A stretch of 64,000 bases of DNA from Methylomonas sp. UP202 (GTDB taxonomy: Bacteria; Pseudomonadota; Gammaproteobacteria; Methylococcales; Methylomonadaceae): NCBI RefSeq assembly GCF_029910655.1, contig NZ_CP123897.1, positions 3,771,547-3,835,546 of the forward strand. The letters run 5' to 3'. The notes beneath the pieces are model-generated. The model was not told the DNA's origin and ran no database searches. It saw nothing but the letters and a program-made list of their open reading frames with translations. The position numbers and the translations under genes were made by a program. Positions 1 to 9,681 of this stretch are shown here, one piece after another; position 1 is the first letter of the stretch, and the number at the start of each line of letters is the position of its first letter.

Positions 1-2
1 TG

Positions 3-998
3 GTCGGCCGCATCGACGCCATCAAGGGCTTGAGCAAACTGATGCTGAACGACAAAGCCATCAAGGTGGATAGCGACGGCCGCTTCGAAACCGACGTCAG
101 CCTGCAAGGCGACGAAACCCTGGTGCAAATCGTCGCCACCGACAAACGCAACCAAAGCAGCAACCTGAATCTACGCCTGCTGGCCGGCGACAATCAGGCC
201 CAAACCAGTTATCCGAGCAGCAACGCCAACGAAATCAAGCGGCCCGGCGACATTCAGTTCGGCAAGTTTTACGCGCTGATCATCGGCAACAACGATTACG
301 GCGCCTATTCCCCACTAAAAACTCCGATCGCCGACGCCAAGAGCGTCGAACTGCTGTTACGCGAGCGCTACGGCTTTAAAACCAAATTGCTGATCAACGC
401 CAATCGCCACGCGATCATGTCGGCGTTCAACGAACTCAATCAAAAGCTCACCGACCAGGACAATCTGCTGATTTATTACGCCGGCCACGGCGAAATCGAC
501 GCCAAAAGCCAGACCGCCTATTGGCTGCCGGTCGACGCCGAAGTCGGCAACAGCGCCAACTGGATTTCCAGCCAAAGCATCACCGAATTCATCGGCATCA
601 TGCCCGCCAAGCACATCATGGTCGTCGCCGATTCGTGCTACTCCGGCGCCTTGACCGGCTCGGCGATCGCCAAATTGCCGGACGGCATGGACGAAGCCAA
701 GCGCGAACGCTGGCTGAAAGCGATGAACGCCCGCAAAGCCCGTACCGTACTGACCTCCGGCGGCGTCAAACCGGTGATGGATCAAGGTGGCGGCGATCAT
801 TCGGTATTCGCCAACGCCTTCTTGAAAGTGCTGCGCGGCAACAAGCGCATCATCGAGGATTACGACATCTTTCGCGACGTCGCCAACCAAGTTCGCACCT
901 CGGCCTCGCGCGGCGGTTTCGAACAAACGCCGCAATACGCCCCGCTGCAACACGCCGGTCACGAAGGTAGCCCGTTCTTTTTCGTACCGGAGGCTTGA
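3..998 (+). CDS. Caspase-family (C14) protease, 5' truncated by window edge
   Basis: The reading frame is open to the first base of the window, so the N-terminus is missing. The first part (about 60 residues, GRIDAIKG...) looks like the small beta domain often placed before caspase domains in bacterial proteins; this is an inference. The caspase p20-like domain follows from 'FGKFYALIIGNNDYG'. It has the catalytic His in 'YYAGHGE' (His codon 486-488) and the catalytic Cys in 'ADSCYSG' (Cys codon 636-638), so the dyad is intact. Proteins of this family are cysteine proteases of the metacaspase/orthocaspase type, used in stress responses or as effectors in conflict systems; the substrate here is unknown. 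The last 25 codons or so, with the sequence after the stop, have been copied three times downstream. Confidence 0.85.
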   Translation, partial: VGRIDAIKGLSKLMLNDKAIKVDSDGRFETDVSLQGDETLVQIVATDKRNQSSNLNLRLLAGDNQAQTSYPSSNANEIKRPGDIQFGKFYALIIGNNDYGAYSPLKTPIADAKSVELLLRERYGFKTKLLINANRHAIMSAFNELNQKLTDQDNLLIYYAGHGEIDAKSQTAYWLPVDAEVGNSANWISSQSITEFIGIMPAKHIMVVADSCYSGALTGSAIAKLPDGMDEAKRERWLKAMNARKARTVLTSGGVKPVMDQGGGDHSVFANAFLKVLRGNKRIIEDYDIFRDVANQVRTSASRGGFEQTPQYAPLQHAGHEGSPFFFVPEA

Positions 999-1777
999 GG
1001 CCGGACCGCCTTCCATTGCCGGGGCGACGCGGCGGTTCACCGCTGGCTGAGCGAAGTCGAAGCCAGCCATTTCGCTTCGACTCCGCTCAGCGAACGACAT
1101 AGCTAATATCGAGGTGTTTATCCCCCGCTCCGTCGGGAGAGCAAACGCCGCAATACGCCCCGCTGCAACACGCCGGTCACGAAGGTAGCCCGTTCTTTTT
1201 CGTACCGGAGGCTTGCGGCCGGACCGCCTTCCATTGCCGGGGCGACGCGGCGGTTCACCGCTGGCTGAGCGGAGTCGAAGCCAGCTTTTCGCTTCGACTC
1301 CGCTCAGCGAACGACATAGCCAATATCGAAGTGTTAATCCCCCGCTACGTCGGGAGAGCAAACGCCGCAATACGCCCCGCTGCAACACGCCGGTCACGAA
1401 GGTAGCCCGTTCTTTTTCGTACCGGAGGCTTGAGGCCGGACCGCCTTCCATTGACCGGGGCGATGCGGCGGTTCAGCGCTGGCTGAGCGGAGTCGAAGCC
1501 AGCTTTTCGCTTCGACTTCGCTCAGCGAACGACTTAGCCAATAAGGTAGCCCGTTCTTTTTCGTACCGGAGGCTTGCGGCCGGACCGCCTTCCATTGGCC
1601 GGGGGCGATGCGGCGGTTCACCGCTGGCTGAGCGGAGTCGAAGCCAGCCAGTTCGCTTCGACTTCGCTCAGCGAACGACATCACTAATATGGAGGCTTAC
1701 GCTATTCGACATCGGTTGCGGCTCTCATCAGCGACCGACATAGCTAGCATCGAGGTGTTTATCCCCCGCTACGTTGG
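924..1777. repeat. Tandem copies of the caspase gene 3' end plus dispersed repeat
   Basis: A unit of about 217 bp begins inside the caspase gene at 924 and recurs from 1142 and 1359. A fourth, 5'-shortened copy starts near 1543. Each unit holds the gene's terminal codons (GHEGSPFFFVPEA), a GC-rich linker, and an inverted element in which 'GAGCGAAGTCGAAG' faces 'CTTCGACTCCGCTC'. Copies differ by scattered substitutions and by 'gaggcttga' versus 'gaggcttgc' at the stop. ORFs crossing this stretch are by-products of the repeat and are not annotated. Confidence 0.85.
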
Positions 1778-2584
1778 GAAAGGGCGTTTTTAGTTCGCGC
1801 TGAATAATGACCGCTCTTTTTACTCTGAACGTCGTTAGGCAAAATCAGGACATCCCTGTCGTTCAAACCGCTCCCTATCCCCTCTATTTCATTGTTCCGA
1901 GTGAAACCTCCACCATGATCGTTACCTGATATTCCCGCTATCGACCTATACTTCGCATTCCGCTTGGGCAATACCGATTCTCGATCGACCCACCGGCTAT
2001 TTATTCCAAAAACTCATAAGCCACGGAATTTATCCGTAAGCTCGGTGACCGCACCTGAGCCGGCCACAAGACCGATTGCGGCATCGCAAGCGGCCACACG
2101 GCACCGCAATTAAACTGTGGCATTTCACACACATGTCAAACGTTTTACACCAGTCGCCTTTAGCAACCGACCGCGCGCCAAAGTGGCCCGCAACCTCGGT
2201 CGAACGTGCAAACCAGGCCAATAGAACGTCTCAAACTCCCCACCGACCGCGTCTGCTTTTTTCACTAACGCCGAATACTTGGCGGCTGCGATTATTTCTC
2301 TAATTGTTCTACGTTATTTGCACAGCGTGATTCAAATCACATAATTTTTTAATGGAAATTAGCCATTTAACATAGCTGCAATTTTCAGGTTTTCCATTTA
2401 ATTGAAAACTATAGCTTTTATGAATGGCACACTTCTTGACTTTATCCAGAATGCCGATCACCGGCCATCGCGCCAACCACTTGCCGCGATGGCCGCCGAG
2501 GCGCCGGAAATGGGCGATCTCGGCTGTTCTGAGGGGGGCAGACGTTCGGCATTTACGATATCGCACCACTTACAAGGAATACCC
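1778..2584. other. Intergenic region without a recognisable gene
   Basis: About 800 bp between the repeat block and the first VPLPA-CTERM gene. I see only short ORFs with no recognisable protein and no ribosome binding site. The part from about 2300 is AT-rich (for example around 2340-2415) and probably holds the promoter of the gene at 2585, but I cannot fix a promoter with confidence. Confidence 0.4.
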
Positions 2585-3355
2585 ATGTCTTATACCAAAA
2601 CCAAATTTTCCTCCACCCGCAAAACCATGCTGGCACTCGCGGTTTCGCTAGCCGCATCCTCCGCCGCGCAGGCGGCCGTGGTCACCGGCACGATTCGCGC
2701 CGCGACCGACGCGACCTACGGCGCCGGCACCACCATCGATTACTGGGCGTTCGATTTAAGCGCCGACGCCAACATCGTGATCGATGTCCGTGCTAACGAA
2801 GGCTATTCCAACGGCTGGGGTTCACATCCGAACGCTTACGTGGACTTGAACGGCGACGGCGAAATCACACTGGCCGATACCCAGTTCCGTCTGTATCAGG
2901 ATACGGTGTCTATCGATACCGAGATCACCAGTGCCGACGACGGTGCCAGCTACACCCCGCCGGGCGACAGCAACGGTTGGGCGGACGGCACCCTGATGTC
3001 GCGCGACTCCTATCTATCCACCGCGCTGGGCGCCGGCCATTACATCATTGCGTTCGGCGACTACAAACTGGATTCCAACGATGGCGCGCAAGGCTTCAAC
3101 TCCGGCGACACCATCACCGCCGCCACCGGGATCAACCCCTTTACCGGCGCTACCGGCCAAGACCATTTCGACTACCAATTGACCTTCCTGGCCAGCGACT
3201 TCACCACAGGCGACAGCCTGAACGTCAATGCCTTCCAAGTCAACCTGAACGGCGATCCGATCGACCCCGCGCCGGTGCCGGTTCCCGGCGCGGTATGGCT
3301 GTTCGGTTCGGTCCTGGCCGGTTATCTGGGTTCGGCCAAACGTAAATCGGCCTAA
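2585..3355 (+). CDS. VPLPA-CTERM sorting-domain protein with DVUA0089-like body
   Basis: Predicted 256-residue exported protein. The start at 2585 is chosen because AAGGAA lies just upstream and the product then begins with a Sec signal peptide ending near 'SSAAQAA'; the frame is open further upstream but without support. The C-terminus carries the sorting signal 'VPVPGAVWLFGS' followed by a membrane segment and a basic tail (AKRKSA), the hallmark of exosortase-type anchoring and surface sorting. A calcium-loop-like motif 'DLNGDGEITLAD' sits near residue 90. The body resembles the DVUA0089 family of secreted proteins; that assignment is tentative. A similar sorting-signal protein follows directly, and no exosortase is in this window. 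Confidence 0.8.
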   Translation: MSYTKTKFSSTRKTMLALAVSLAASSAAQAAVVTGTIRAATDATYGAGTTIDYWAFDLSADANIVIDVRANEGYSNGWGSHPNAYVDLNGDGEITLADTQFRLYQDTVSIDTEITSADDGASYTPPGDSNGWADGTLMSRDSYLSTALGAGHYIIAFGDYKLDSNDGAQGFNSGDTITAATGINPFTGATGQDHFDYQLTFLASDFTTGDSLNVNAFQVNLNGDPIDPAPVPVPGAVWLFGSVLAGYLGSAKRKSA

Positions 3356-3367
3356 CCATCCCCACTC

Positions 3368-3419
3368 GGAGTAACCGCAACCGGGCGAATCGCGTCGATT
3401 TGCCGTTGGCGGTTACTCC
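3368..3419. terminator. Stem-loop between two VPLPA-CTERM genes
   Basis: An 11-bp inverted repeat, GGAGTAACCGC at 3368-3378 and its complement at 3409-3419, lies just after the stop of the upstream gene. There is no T-run, so it may slow transcription or stabilise mRNA and need not be a true intrinsic terminator. Confidence 0.4.
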
Positions 3420-3479
3420 CGCACCCTTGGAATCATTCCGGCGCCGTTCGATTCGGCACCGAAACAGGAGACTGTAAGC

Positions 3480-4310
3480 ATGTCTATCAATAAATTATTC
3501 GAAACCACTTTACTGGCATCAGCGTTGACCCTGGCGTTCGCGCAACCGGCCTCCGCCGCGTGGACCGGCAACGACAACAGCGTCGAATTGGGCACGACCA
3601 TTACCAACCCTGCCTTCAACGGCAGCACCGTCGGTTTTTCCGGTAACCCGGCGCTGACCAACGACGCCTGGGGGATGCAAGCCGCGTTCACCAATTTCTA
3701 TCTACCGACTTCCGCGCAAAGCGTCATCATCGACGCGCGTTCGTCCGCCGGCAATTACCCGGCTTTCTCGATCTTCCGCACCAACGTGGCCTATTCCGGC
3801 GACACGGTCGGCGTAGACACACCCGCCGAGGTCACCGGACAAATCCATAAATTCAACTCGGTCGGCCAAGCCGGCGATCCCGGCATCATCTGGGCCACCG
3901 GACCGGACGGCATCGTCGAAACCCTGGGTTACGTCAGCTCTTCGTCCAATAACTACGTCAACTCTTACGGCGGCGTCATCGACTCGGGCGCGCACGACAT
4001 CAGCAACGACGACTTGTACGAAACCGGCGTCACCGGTGCCATCGGCGTCACCGGCAACCCAGCCTTCGCCACCACCAAACGCTACGCAACCTTGACTTTG
4101 ACCGACCTGCAAGCCGGCTGGTACGCAATATTCGTCGGCGGCGCGGACATCGCCGGCACCGGCGGGGATATCACCGTCAAAGTCACCGCCTCGGCGGCGG
4201 CATCGACCTACACGCCACCGGCGGCCGTACCCGTTCCGGCCGCGGTTTGGTTGTTCGGTAGTGCCCTGGTCGGCTTCCTGGGTCTGAATCGCAAATCGGT
4301 ACGCGTCTGA
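3480..4310 (+). CDS. VPLPA-CTERM sorting-domain protein, unknown function
   Basis: Predicted 276-residue exported protein with a clear start: AGGAGA precedes the ATG at 3480 by a normal distance. The N-terminus is a Sec signal peptide ending near 'AQPASAA'. The C-terminus has 'VPVPAAVWLFGS', a hydrophobic segment and a basic tail (NRKSVRV), the VPLPA-type exosortase sorting signal. The body is rich in Gly, Thr, Ser and Asn and predicted to be extracellular; I recognise no named catalytic domain. It follows the gene at 2585 after a stem-loop and precedes a di-haem peroxidase, so the three may be co-regulated surface or periplasmic proteins. Confidence 0.8.
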   Translation: MSINKLFETTLLASALTLAFAQPASAAWTGNDNSVELGTTITNPAFNGSTVGFSGNPALTNDAWGMQAAFTNFYLPTSAQSVIIDARSSAGNYPAFSIFRTNVAYSGDTVGVDTPAEVTGQIHKFNSVGQAGDPGIIWATGPDGIVETLGYVSSSSNNYVNSYGGVIDSGAHDISNDDLYETGVTGAIGVTGNPAFATTKRYATLTLTDLQAGWYAIFVGGADIAGTGGDITVKVTASAAASTYTPPAAVPVPAAVWLFGSALVGFLGLNRKSVRV

Positions 4311-4321
4311 CCGACGGCTGC

Positions 4322-4344
4322 CCCGCCAACCTTCGGTTGGCGGG
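4322..4344. terminator. GC-rich stem-loop after VPLPA-CTERM gene
   Basis: A 9-bp perfect stem (CCCGCCAAC and its complement) with a CTTCG loop lies 12 bases after the stop codon at 4310. No T-run follows, so termination strength is uncertain. Confidence 0.45.
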
Positions 4345-4498
4345 AAGTCGGCAAATGTAGCGCTAACAAAATGTCGCCAAGGATGGCGGCCCTTCAATCG
4401 GCTATCTGAACCTTCAGACACGCCGCCGTAATGAATTCCGGGCGACGGCCGATCGGCTCAGCGCCTATTCCTCTTGTTTAAATTCGCAGAGTAAGACC

Positions 4499-6709
4499 AT
4501 GCGCATAATCCGCACTATCCGTTTATCAGGCTTGATGGCCGCCGCAATCGTTTTCAACACACCGCTGTCGGCGGCGGAATTGGCTCTGGGACCGATGCCG
4601 ATCAGCCTGAAAACGCTGCCGGTGCCGCCAGTACCAGGCCTGGTGGACGGTAGCGCCCCGATTGTGGTCAATAAAGCGGCGGCCATCGCCCTCGGAAAAG
4701 CCTTATTCTGGGATAGCAACGTCGGCAGCGACGGCATGGCTTGCGCCTCCTGCCACTTCCACGCCGGTGCGGACGGCCGCACTAAAAACCAAGTTTCGGC
4801 CGGCGGCCAATCGGCCTCGATCGCCGAACAAATCTTCGACGCCACCGCCGACGCCACCCCGTTGGGTCCCAACCGGCCGCTCAGCGTATTCGACTTTCCG
4901 CTACACCAGCGTGAAAACCCGTTGGCCGATTCGACGGTGATGTTCGATACCGACAACGTGGTCGGCTCCGCCGGCACCTTCGCGGGCGATTTCAAAGCGG
5001 TCACCCGCTATAGCAGCGGCATCGACACCTGCGACCGCGCCCCCGACCCAATATTCCGGGTCGGCGCGAACGGCACCCGGCGGGTAACGCCGCGCAACGC
5101 GCCGACCGTCATCAACGCGGTCTTCAACCACCGCAGCTTCTGGGACGGCCGCGCCAACAACATTTTCAACGGCAGCAGTCCTTGGGGCGACCGCGACCCC
5201 AATGCCGGCGTCTGGGTGCTGACCGGCAGCCGAACCGTGCAAAAACAACGCTTGCGTTTGATCAATTCGTCGTTGGCCTCGTTGGCGGTGGCACCACCCA
5301 CCAATCACACCGAAATGAGCTGCAACAATCGGACTTTGCTGGACTTGGGCCGAAAACTGCTGTTCCGCCAACCGCTACAAAACCAGTCGGTGCATGCCTC
5401 CGACAGCGTGTTGGGTCCCTATAGCTTTAGCGATGCCGACAAGTTGAGTCCGGGACTGAACACCACATACGCCGGCCTGATTCGGCAAGCCTACAACGCC
5501 AAATATTGGTCGTATTCGGGTAGAGTGCCGGTTAGCCCGCCGGTCGGCCAATCGCCTTACACCCAGTTGGAAGCCAACTTTCCGATGTTCTTCGCATTGG
5601 CGATTCAGCTTTACGAAAGCACTTTGATCTCCGACGAAGCACCATTCGATACCAGCGCCCGCGATGCCAACCATCAACCGATAGACCTGAGTGCCGAAGA
5701 ATTGAACGGTTTGAAACAATTCAGAAGCAATCAATGCGGGCTATGCCATTTGGGGCCGAACTTCAGCTCGGCCTCGATCGCAGCCAACGCCGCCATCGCC
5801 CAAACCCACCCCGAAGCCTTCGGCGAACCGACCTTCCGCATCAGCGCCAGTCCGAACGTGGTCAACCGTATTCCGCTGATGGTCGGCAACCAAGCGGTCA
5901 CCGCGTTCTACGACACCGGCTTTTCATCGAACGGCGCCGCGCGCGAGGCCAACGACATCGGTGCCGGCGGCGTGGACGACTTCGGCAATCCATTGTCTTT
6001 CAGCAGCCAATATTTACAATTGTTGGCCGGCAATACCGCCGCCATTCTGGACAGCGAAGTCAATGCCGTGCGCGCTTGCGATTTTCAGAATGCGATGGCG
6101 ACCAATATGACGCTCCGCTATTCCCTACCCAATTTGTTTACCCAAACCGACGGCCTGCTGCCGCAACCGCAAACCACCGCGAATTGTTTCCTGCCGTTAA
6201 GCAACGCCTTCATCCCGACGCCGGCGGCGGCGCAAGCGGAGCTAAACAAAGCGGTGAATAAACGTATGGTCGCGGCGGTCGCCGCCACGTTTAAAACGCC
6301 GACGCTGCGCAATATCGAATTGACCGGTCCCTACATGCACAACGGCGGCATGGCGACCTTGGAGCAAGTGGTGGAATTTTACAGTCGCGGCGGCAATTTC
6401 AACCTGGACAGCAAGCACGTGACCCGGGTATTTCCGCAACCCACCTTACAGTCCAATCCGCAAAACCGGGCCGATCTGGTTGCCTTCCTGAAAACCTTGA
6501 CCGACGAGCGCGTGCTTTACCAACGGGCGCCGTTCGATCATCCGGCTTTGAAAATTCCGCATGGACAGGTCGGCGACGAAACCGCGACCGTCAGTGGCAA
6601 TCCGCTCAACGCGGCCTTGTCCAAGGACGAATATCTGCAGCTCCCGGCCGTCGGCGCGGACGGCGTCGCCGAACCGCTGACCAGCTTCGAACAGCGTCTG
6701 GCGCATTGA
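4499..6709 (+). CDS. Di-haem cytochrome c peroxidase family protein (MauG/CcpA-like)
   Basis: Predicted 736-residue periplasmic protein. A signal peptide ends near 'NTPLSAAE'. Two covalent haem c sites are visible: CASCH at residues 82-86 and CGLCH at 413-417. The stretch 'FKTPTLRNIELTGPYMHNGG' near the C-terminus is the family hallmark. Members reduce hydrogen peroxide or, as in MauG, carry out oxidative maturation of a protein partner using a high-valent di-haem state. At 736 residues it is much longer than classical bacterial CcpA, with extra sequence between the haem sites, which points to the larger MauG-like subgroup. Its place after two exported VPLPA-CTERM proteins suggests a surface or periplasmic role, but the substrate is not shown by the sequence. 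Confidence 0.85.
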   Translation: MRIIRTIRLSGLMAAAIVFNTPLSAAELALGPMPISLKTLPVPPVPGLVDGSAPIVVNKAAAIALGKALFWDSNVGSDGMACASCHFHAGADGRTKNQVSAGGQSASIAEQIFDATADATPLGPNRPLSVFDFPLHQRENPLADSTVMFDTDNVVGSAGTFAGDFKAVTRYSSGIDTCDRAPDPIFRVGANGTRRVTPRNAPTVINAVFNHRSFWDGRANNIFNGSSPWGDRDPNAGVWVLTGSRTVQKQRLRLINSSLASLAVAPPTNHTEMSCNNRTLLDLGRKLLFRQPLQNQSVHASDSVLGPYSFSDADKLSPGLNTTYAGLIRQAYNAKYWSYSGRVPVSPPVGQSPYTQLEANFPMFFALAIQLYESTLISDEAPFDTSARDANHQPIDLSAEELNGLKQFRSNQCGLCHLGPNFSSASIAANAAIAQTHPEAFGEPTFRISASPNVVNRIPLMVGNQAVTAFYDTGFSSNGAAREANDIGAGGVDDFGNPLSFSSQYLQLLAGNTAAILDSEVNAVRACDFQNAMATNMTLRYSLPNLFTQTDGLLPQPQTTANCFLPLSNAFIPTPAAAQAELNKAVNKRMVAAVAATFKTPTLRNIELTGPYMHNGGMATLEQVVEFYSRGGNFNLDSKHVTRVFPQPTLQSNPQNRADLVAFLKTLTDERVLYQRAPFDHPALKIPHGQVGDETATVSGNPLNAALSKDEYLQLPAVGADGVAEPLTSFEQRLAH

Positions 6710-6927
6710 GGAAATCGAGAACCGCTTGAGCCTCGCGCGTTACCGGAGCGTGACCGCGACCCTGATTTTCGGACCGCGACACCGGCATTGCGTCGGGGCG
6801 GCTTCAGCCGCGATCGAAAGCGTTTGGCGTGGGACACGTTTCAGTCGCCGCTAAAGCGCCTCCCACAACTTGATGTTTGCGCCGGCACATTCCCGCGCCA
6901 CGCGCGGGAATGGCCGAACGGCTTGAC

Positions 6928-8247
6928 TTACTTCAAACCCATGCAACTGGCGTAATAGCTGACGGTGCCGGACCAATCGGAAAAGATGCCCAAAATACCG
7001 ACTTCCCGCGCCAACACATCCAGCGTGGTCATGATATCGCCGTCGTTTTCCAACGCATCCAGCGTGGATTGATAATAAAACGACGGGCTGGCCGTGCCTT
7101 TGGTCGGCAACACTTCCTCGACGATACGGCCGGAACGCTCCAAGGTCCAGGTAATGATGCCCAAACCGGCGGCCTTGGCGTCCTTGGCGTATTGCGAAGG
7201 CACGATTTTGCCGGCGGCGTCCACGCTGAGCAACATCCACATCGGCGGCGCGACAATCTTGATGCCTTGCGCGGCGTATCCCTTCAGATCCGCTGCGGTC
7301 GGAACGTCGGCCGGCGTGTTGGCGTCGTCCAGATAAACCGCTTGCTGGCCGAAAGCCGGTTCATGCTGAATCCAATACAGCACATCTTCCTTGTTAAACG
7401 ACTGCGCCCAAACGGTTTTCGGCGAAACGCCGGCCGACTTATATTCGTCGATCATGGCTTGCGCATACGCGGCCTGACTGCCGAAAACGTCCTCGACCTG
7501 CAATTTGGCGTTGCGGTTGGGGCTCTTCAATTCCGGCGTATATTTACTGCCTAGCTTTTTCAACAGCGCGATACTCTCCTGGTGCGTCAGCAGCGTGCCG
7601 CCGGTCGAGTAAAGATCGGTCCGCCAGTTGGCGGTACCCGCCAAAAACTGTTCCGGCGTCACCGCGTTGGGGTTGGACGCATCCATCTTGCCTTTCAGCG
7701 ACTTGAACTCGGACAAGCTCAAATCGCTGGTGCAGCACAGCGCCGACGCGGCCTTGGTGCGCTTGCCGGTCGCATCGAACTCGGCCGGCGAAAACGGCTT
7801 GGAGCAGGCGGCTGCCAACGGCGTGACCAAGATATTGGTCGTGGTATGCAAATCGCATTGGTCGTGACGGCACACTAGTTCGCCGTCCTTGGTAAAGGTC
7901 ACGTCGCATTCCTGCACGCCCGCGCCCATCCGCGAGCCGGCTTCATGGCTTTCCTGGGTGTGTTCCGGAAATTGCAACGTGCCGCCGCCGCGATGGCCGA
8001 TCGAAAAATGGGTTTTATGGAATGGCCCGTCGCCGCAGCTCTCCAGTTTGGATTTCAAGCGGCCGGGGCTCATTTTATCGATCAAATAATAAGGCCGCGG
8101 CCCCACTTGCACGCTTTCGTCTTGCTGCCAGCGATCGGCATCGCGCCCCAAATCCTTACCGTCCGCGCCGGCCAAGGCCGACCACAGACAACCGCTTAAC
8201 AGCAGCATTCCGGCTGCATGACGCGTCAATCTCTTGCTTATCAACAT
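6928..8247 (-). CDS. Exported glycerophosphodiester phosphodiesterase family protein
   Basis: Predicted 439 residues from the ATG at 8247, chosen because GGGAG lies upstream and the product then starts with a signal sequence; the frame extends further upstream without support. The GDPD core is clear: 'GHRGGGTLQFPEHTQES' near residue 83, then 'ECDVTFTKDG' and 'CRHDQCDLH', which supply the catalytic His and acidic metal ligands. The family hydrolyses glycerophosphodiesters to glycerol-3-phosphate and an alcohol, with a divalent metal. The leader contains 'LLSGC', so it could be a lipoprotein, although a Sec cleavage near 'ALAGADG' is equally possible. The gene stands alone and converges with the peroxidase gene. 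Confidence 0.85.
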   Translation of the reverse strand: MLISKRLTRHAAGMLLLSGCLWSALAGADGKDLGRDADRWQQDESVQVGPRPYYLIDKMSPGRLKSKLESCGDGPFHKTHFSIGHRGGGTLQFPEHTQESHEAGSRMGAGVQECDVTFTKDGELVCRHDQCDLHTTTNILVTPLAAACSKPFSPAEFDATGKRTKAASALCCTSDLSLSEFKSLKGKMDASNPNAVTPEQFLAGTANWRTDLYSTGGTLLTHQESIALLKKLGSKYTPELKSPNRNAKLQVEDVFGSQAAYAQAMIDEYKSAGVSPKTVWAQSFNKEDVLYWIQHEPAFGQQAVYLDDANTPADVPTAADLKGYAAQGIKIVAPPMWMLLSVDAAGKIVPSQYAKDAKAAGLGIITWTLERSGRIVEEVLPTKGTASPSFYYQSTLDALENDGDIMTTLDVLAREVGILGIFSDWSGTVSYYASCMGLK

Positions 8248-8525
8248 TGCAATCTCCCAGGGTTCTCGAATAGTTTGCGCCGGCCCCGCCCCGTTGCCGC
8301 GACAGCGAACGGGCGCTCTAAAACAGATAGCCGGCAATGCGTTACCGCGAACACTGTGTATCACGCCAATATTTCAACCGCGTTAATCGCAACGATCAGC
8401 GGACCTATCGCGCGATGCGCGCGATGGCGAACGACCGCGACGCGACGAGCCGCGCTCACCCTTTGCCCGCGCCAACAGACAGACGACAACAGCCCAGCTC
8501 GCCGGAGCAATAGCGAGCGTCCTGT

Positions 8526-8770
8526 AATCGACACGGAACCTTCTCTGGCGAACATCGAGCGATCTCCGATCAACACCGGACGTTCTACGATCAACACCGG
8601 ACGTTCTCCAATCAACACCGGGCGTTCTCCGATCAACACCGGACGTTCTACGATCAACACCGGACGTTCTCCGATCAACACCGGACGTTCTACGATCAAT
8701 ACCGGACGTTCTACGACCAATACCGGACGTTCTACGATCAACACCGGAAGTTGTACGATCAACACTGGCC
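8526..8770. repeat. 21-bp minisatellite beside the CRISPR trailer
   Basis: About ten tandem 21-bp units built on 'gatcaacaccggacgttct', with one or two more decayed units on the left side. The period keeps frame on both strands, giving heptapeptide repeats (INTGRST on plus, RPVLIVE on minus). Neither long ORF has a convincing start or a recognisable domain, so I annotate only the repeat. The stretch 8771-9049 holds nothing recognisable. Confidence 0.8.
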
Positions 8771-9049
8771 TCCGGCTAAAAATCACTGTTGCTTGCCTGA
8801 CAAACAATCGACGTTGCGTGTCCGCGCTAAATGCGTGCGTCTTCAGAATAAAAACCCGGCTGCTAAAACAGGATTGCTGGATATTGATCGGCCGACGCCC
8901 GATGTTCACCACACACCGTTGCATGTTCAAAATAGAATGCCGGCTGTTCGGCACGGAGCGCCGGAGAATGCGCGGTACATCTTGCCGCTTTATCTGATCA
9001 GTTCGCCGAACTCGGGCAGATCGATGTCGTTCGAAACATGCCAAGTCGC

Positions 9050-9681
9050 CCGTGCGGCGGTGGACGACCCGGTGCCTGAGCGAAGCCGAAGGCCACCCGG
9101 CTATGCCGCCCGTGCGGCGGCGGACGACCCGGTGCCTGAGCGGAGCCGAAGGCCATCCAGCTATGCCGCCCGTGCGGCGGCGGACGACCCGGTGCCTGAG
9201 CGAAGCCGAAGGCCACCCGGCTATGCCGCCCGTGCGCGGACGACCCGGTGCCTGAGCGGAGCCGAAGGCCATCCGGCTAAGCCGCCCGTGCGCGGACGAC
9301 CCGGTGCCTGAGCGGAGCCGAAGGCCATCCGGCTAAGCCGCCCGTGCGCGGACGACCCGGTGCTTGAGCGGAGCCGAAGGCCATCCGGCTAAGCCGCCCG
9401 TGCGCGGACGACCCGGTGCCTGAGCGGAGCCGAAGGCCATCTGGCTATGCCGCCCGTGCTGCGGCGGACGACCCGGTGCCTGAGCGGAGCCGAAGGCCAT
9501 CTGGCTATGCCGCCCGTGCGGCGGCGGACGACCCGGTGCCTGAGCGGAGCCGAAGGCCATCTGGCTATGCCGCCCGTGCGGCGGCGGACGACCCGGTGCC
9601 TGAGCGGAGCCGAAGGCCATCCGGCTATGCCGCCCGTGCGGCAGCTGACGACCCGGTGCCTGAGCGAAGCCGAAGGCAATC
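9050..9681 (-). repeat. Decayed CRISPR trailer: 11 units with one shared spacer-like sequence
   Basis: Eleven tandem units of about 60 bp (57 bp in the middle part) lie directly beyond the distal end of the CRISPR array and in phase with it. Each holds a degenerate repeat such as 'ctatgccgcccgtgcggcgg' and, where a spacer would be, the same 'gacccggtgcctgagcg(a/g)agccgaagg' sequence. The core 'TGAGCGRAGYCGAAG' of that sequence is also in the dispersed element at 1-1.7 kb. This looks like amplification of one repeat-spacer unit followed by decay, so the units are probably no longer functional. Confidence 0.75.

Noticed and set aside
357..1684. ORFs across the caspase 3' repeats on both strands
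   Set aside because: Antisense or repeat by-products; the sense caspase frame explains the first part and the rest is repeat.
5008..6837. Minus-strand ORFs opposite the di-haem peroxidase
   Set aside because: Shadow frames of a strongly supported gene in GC-rich DNA.
8218..9311. Long ORFs on both strands across the minisatellite and CRISPR trailer
   Set aside because: They exist because 21-bp and 57/60-bp periods keep frame. No start with a ribosome binding site, no recognised domain, and both strands are equally open.
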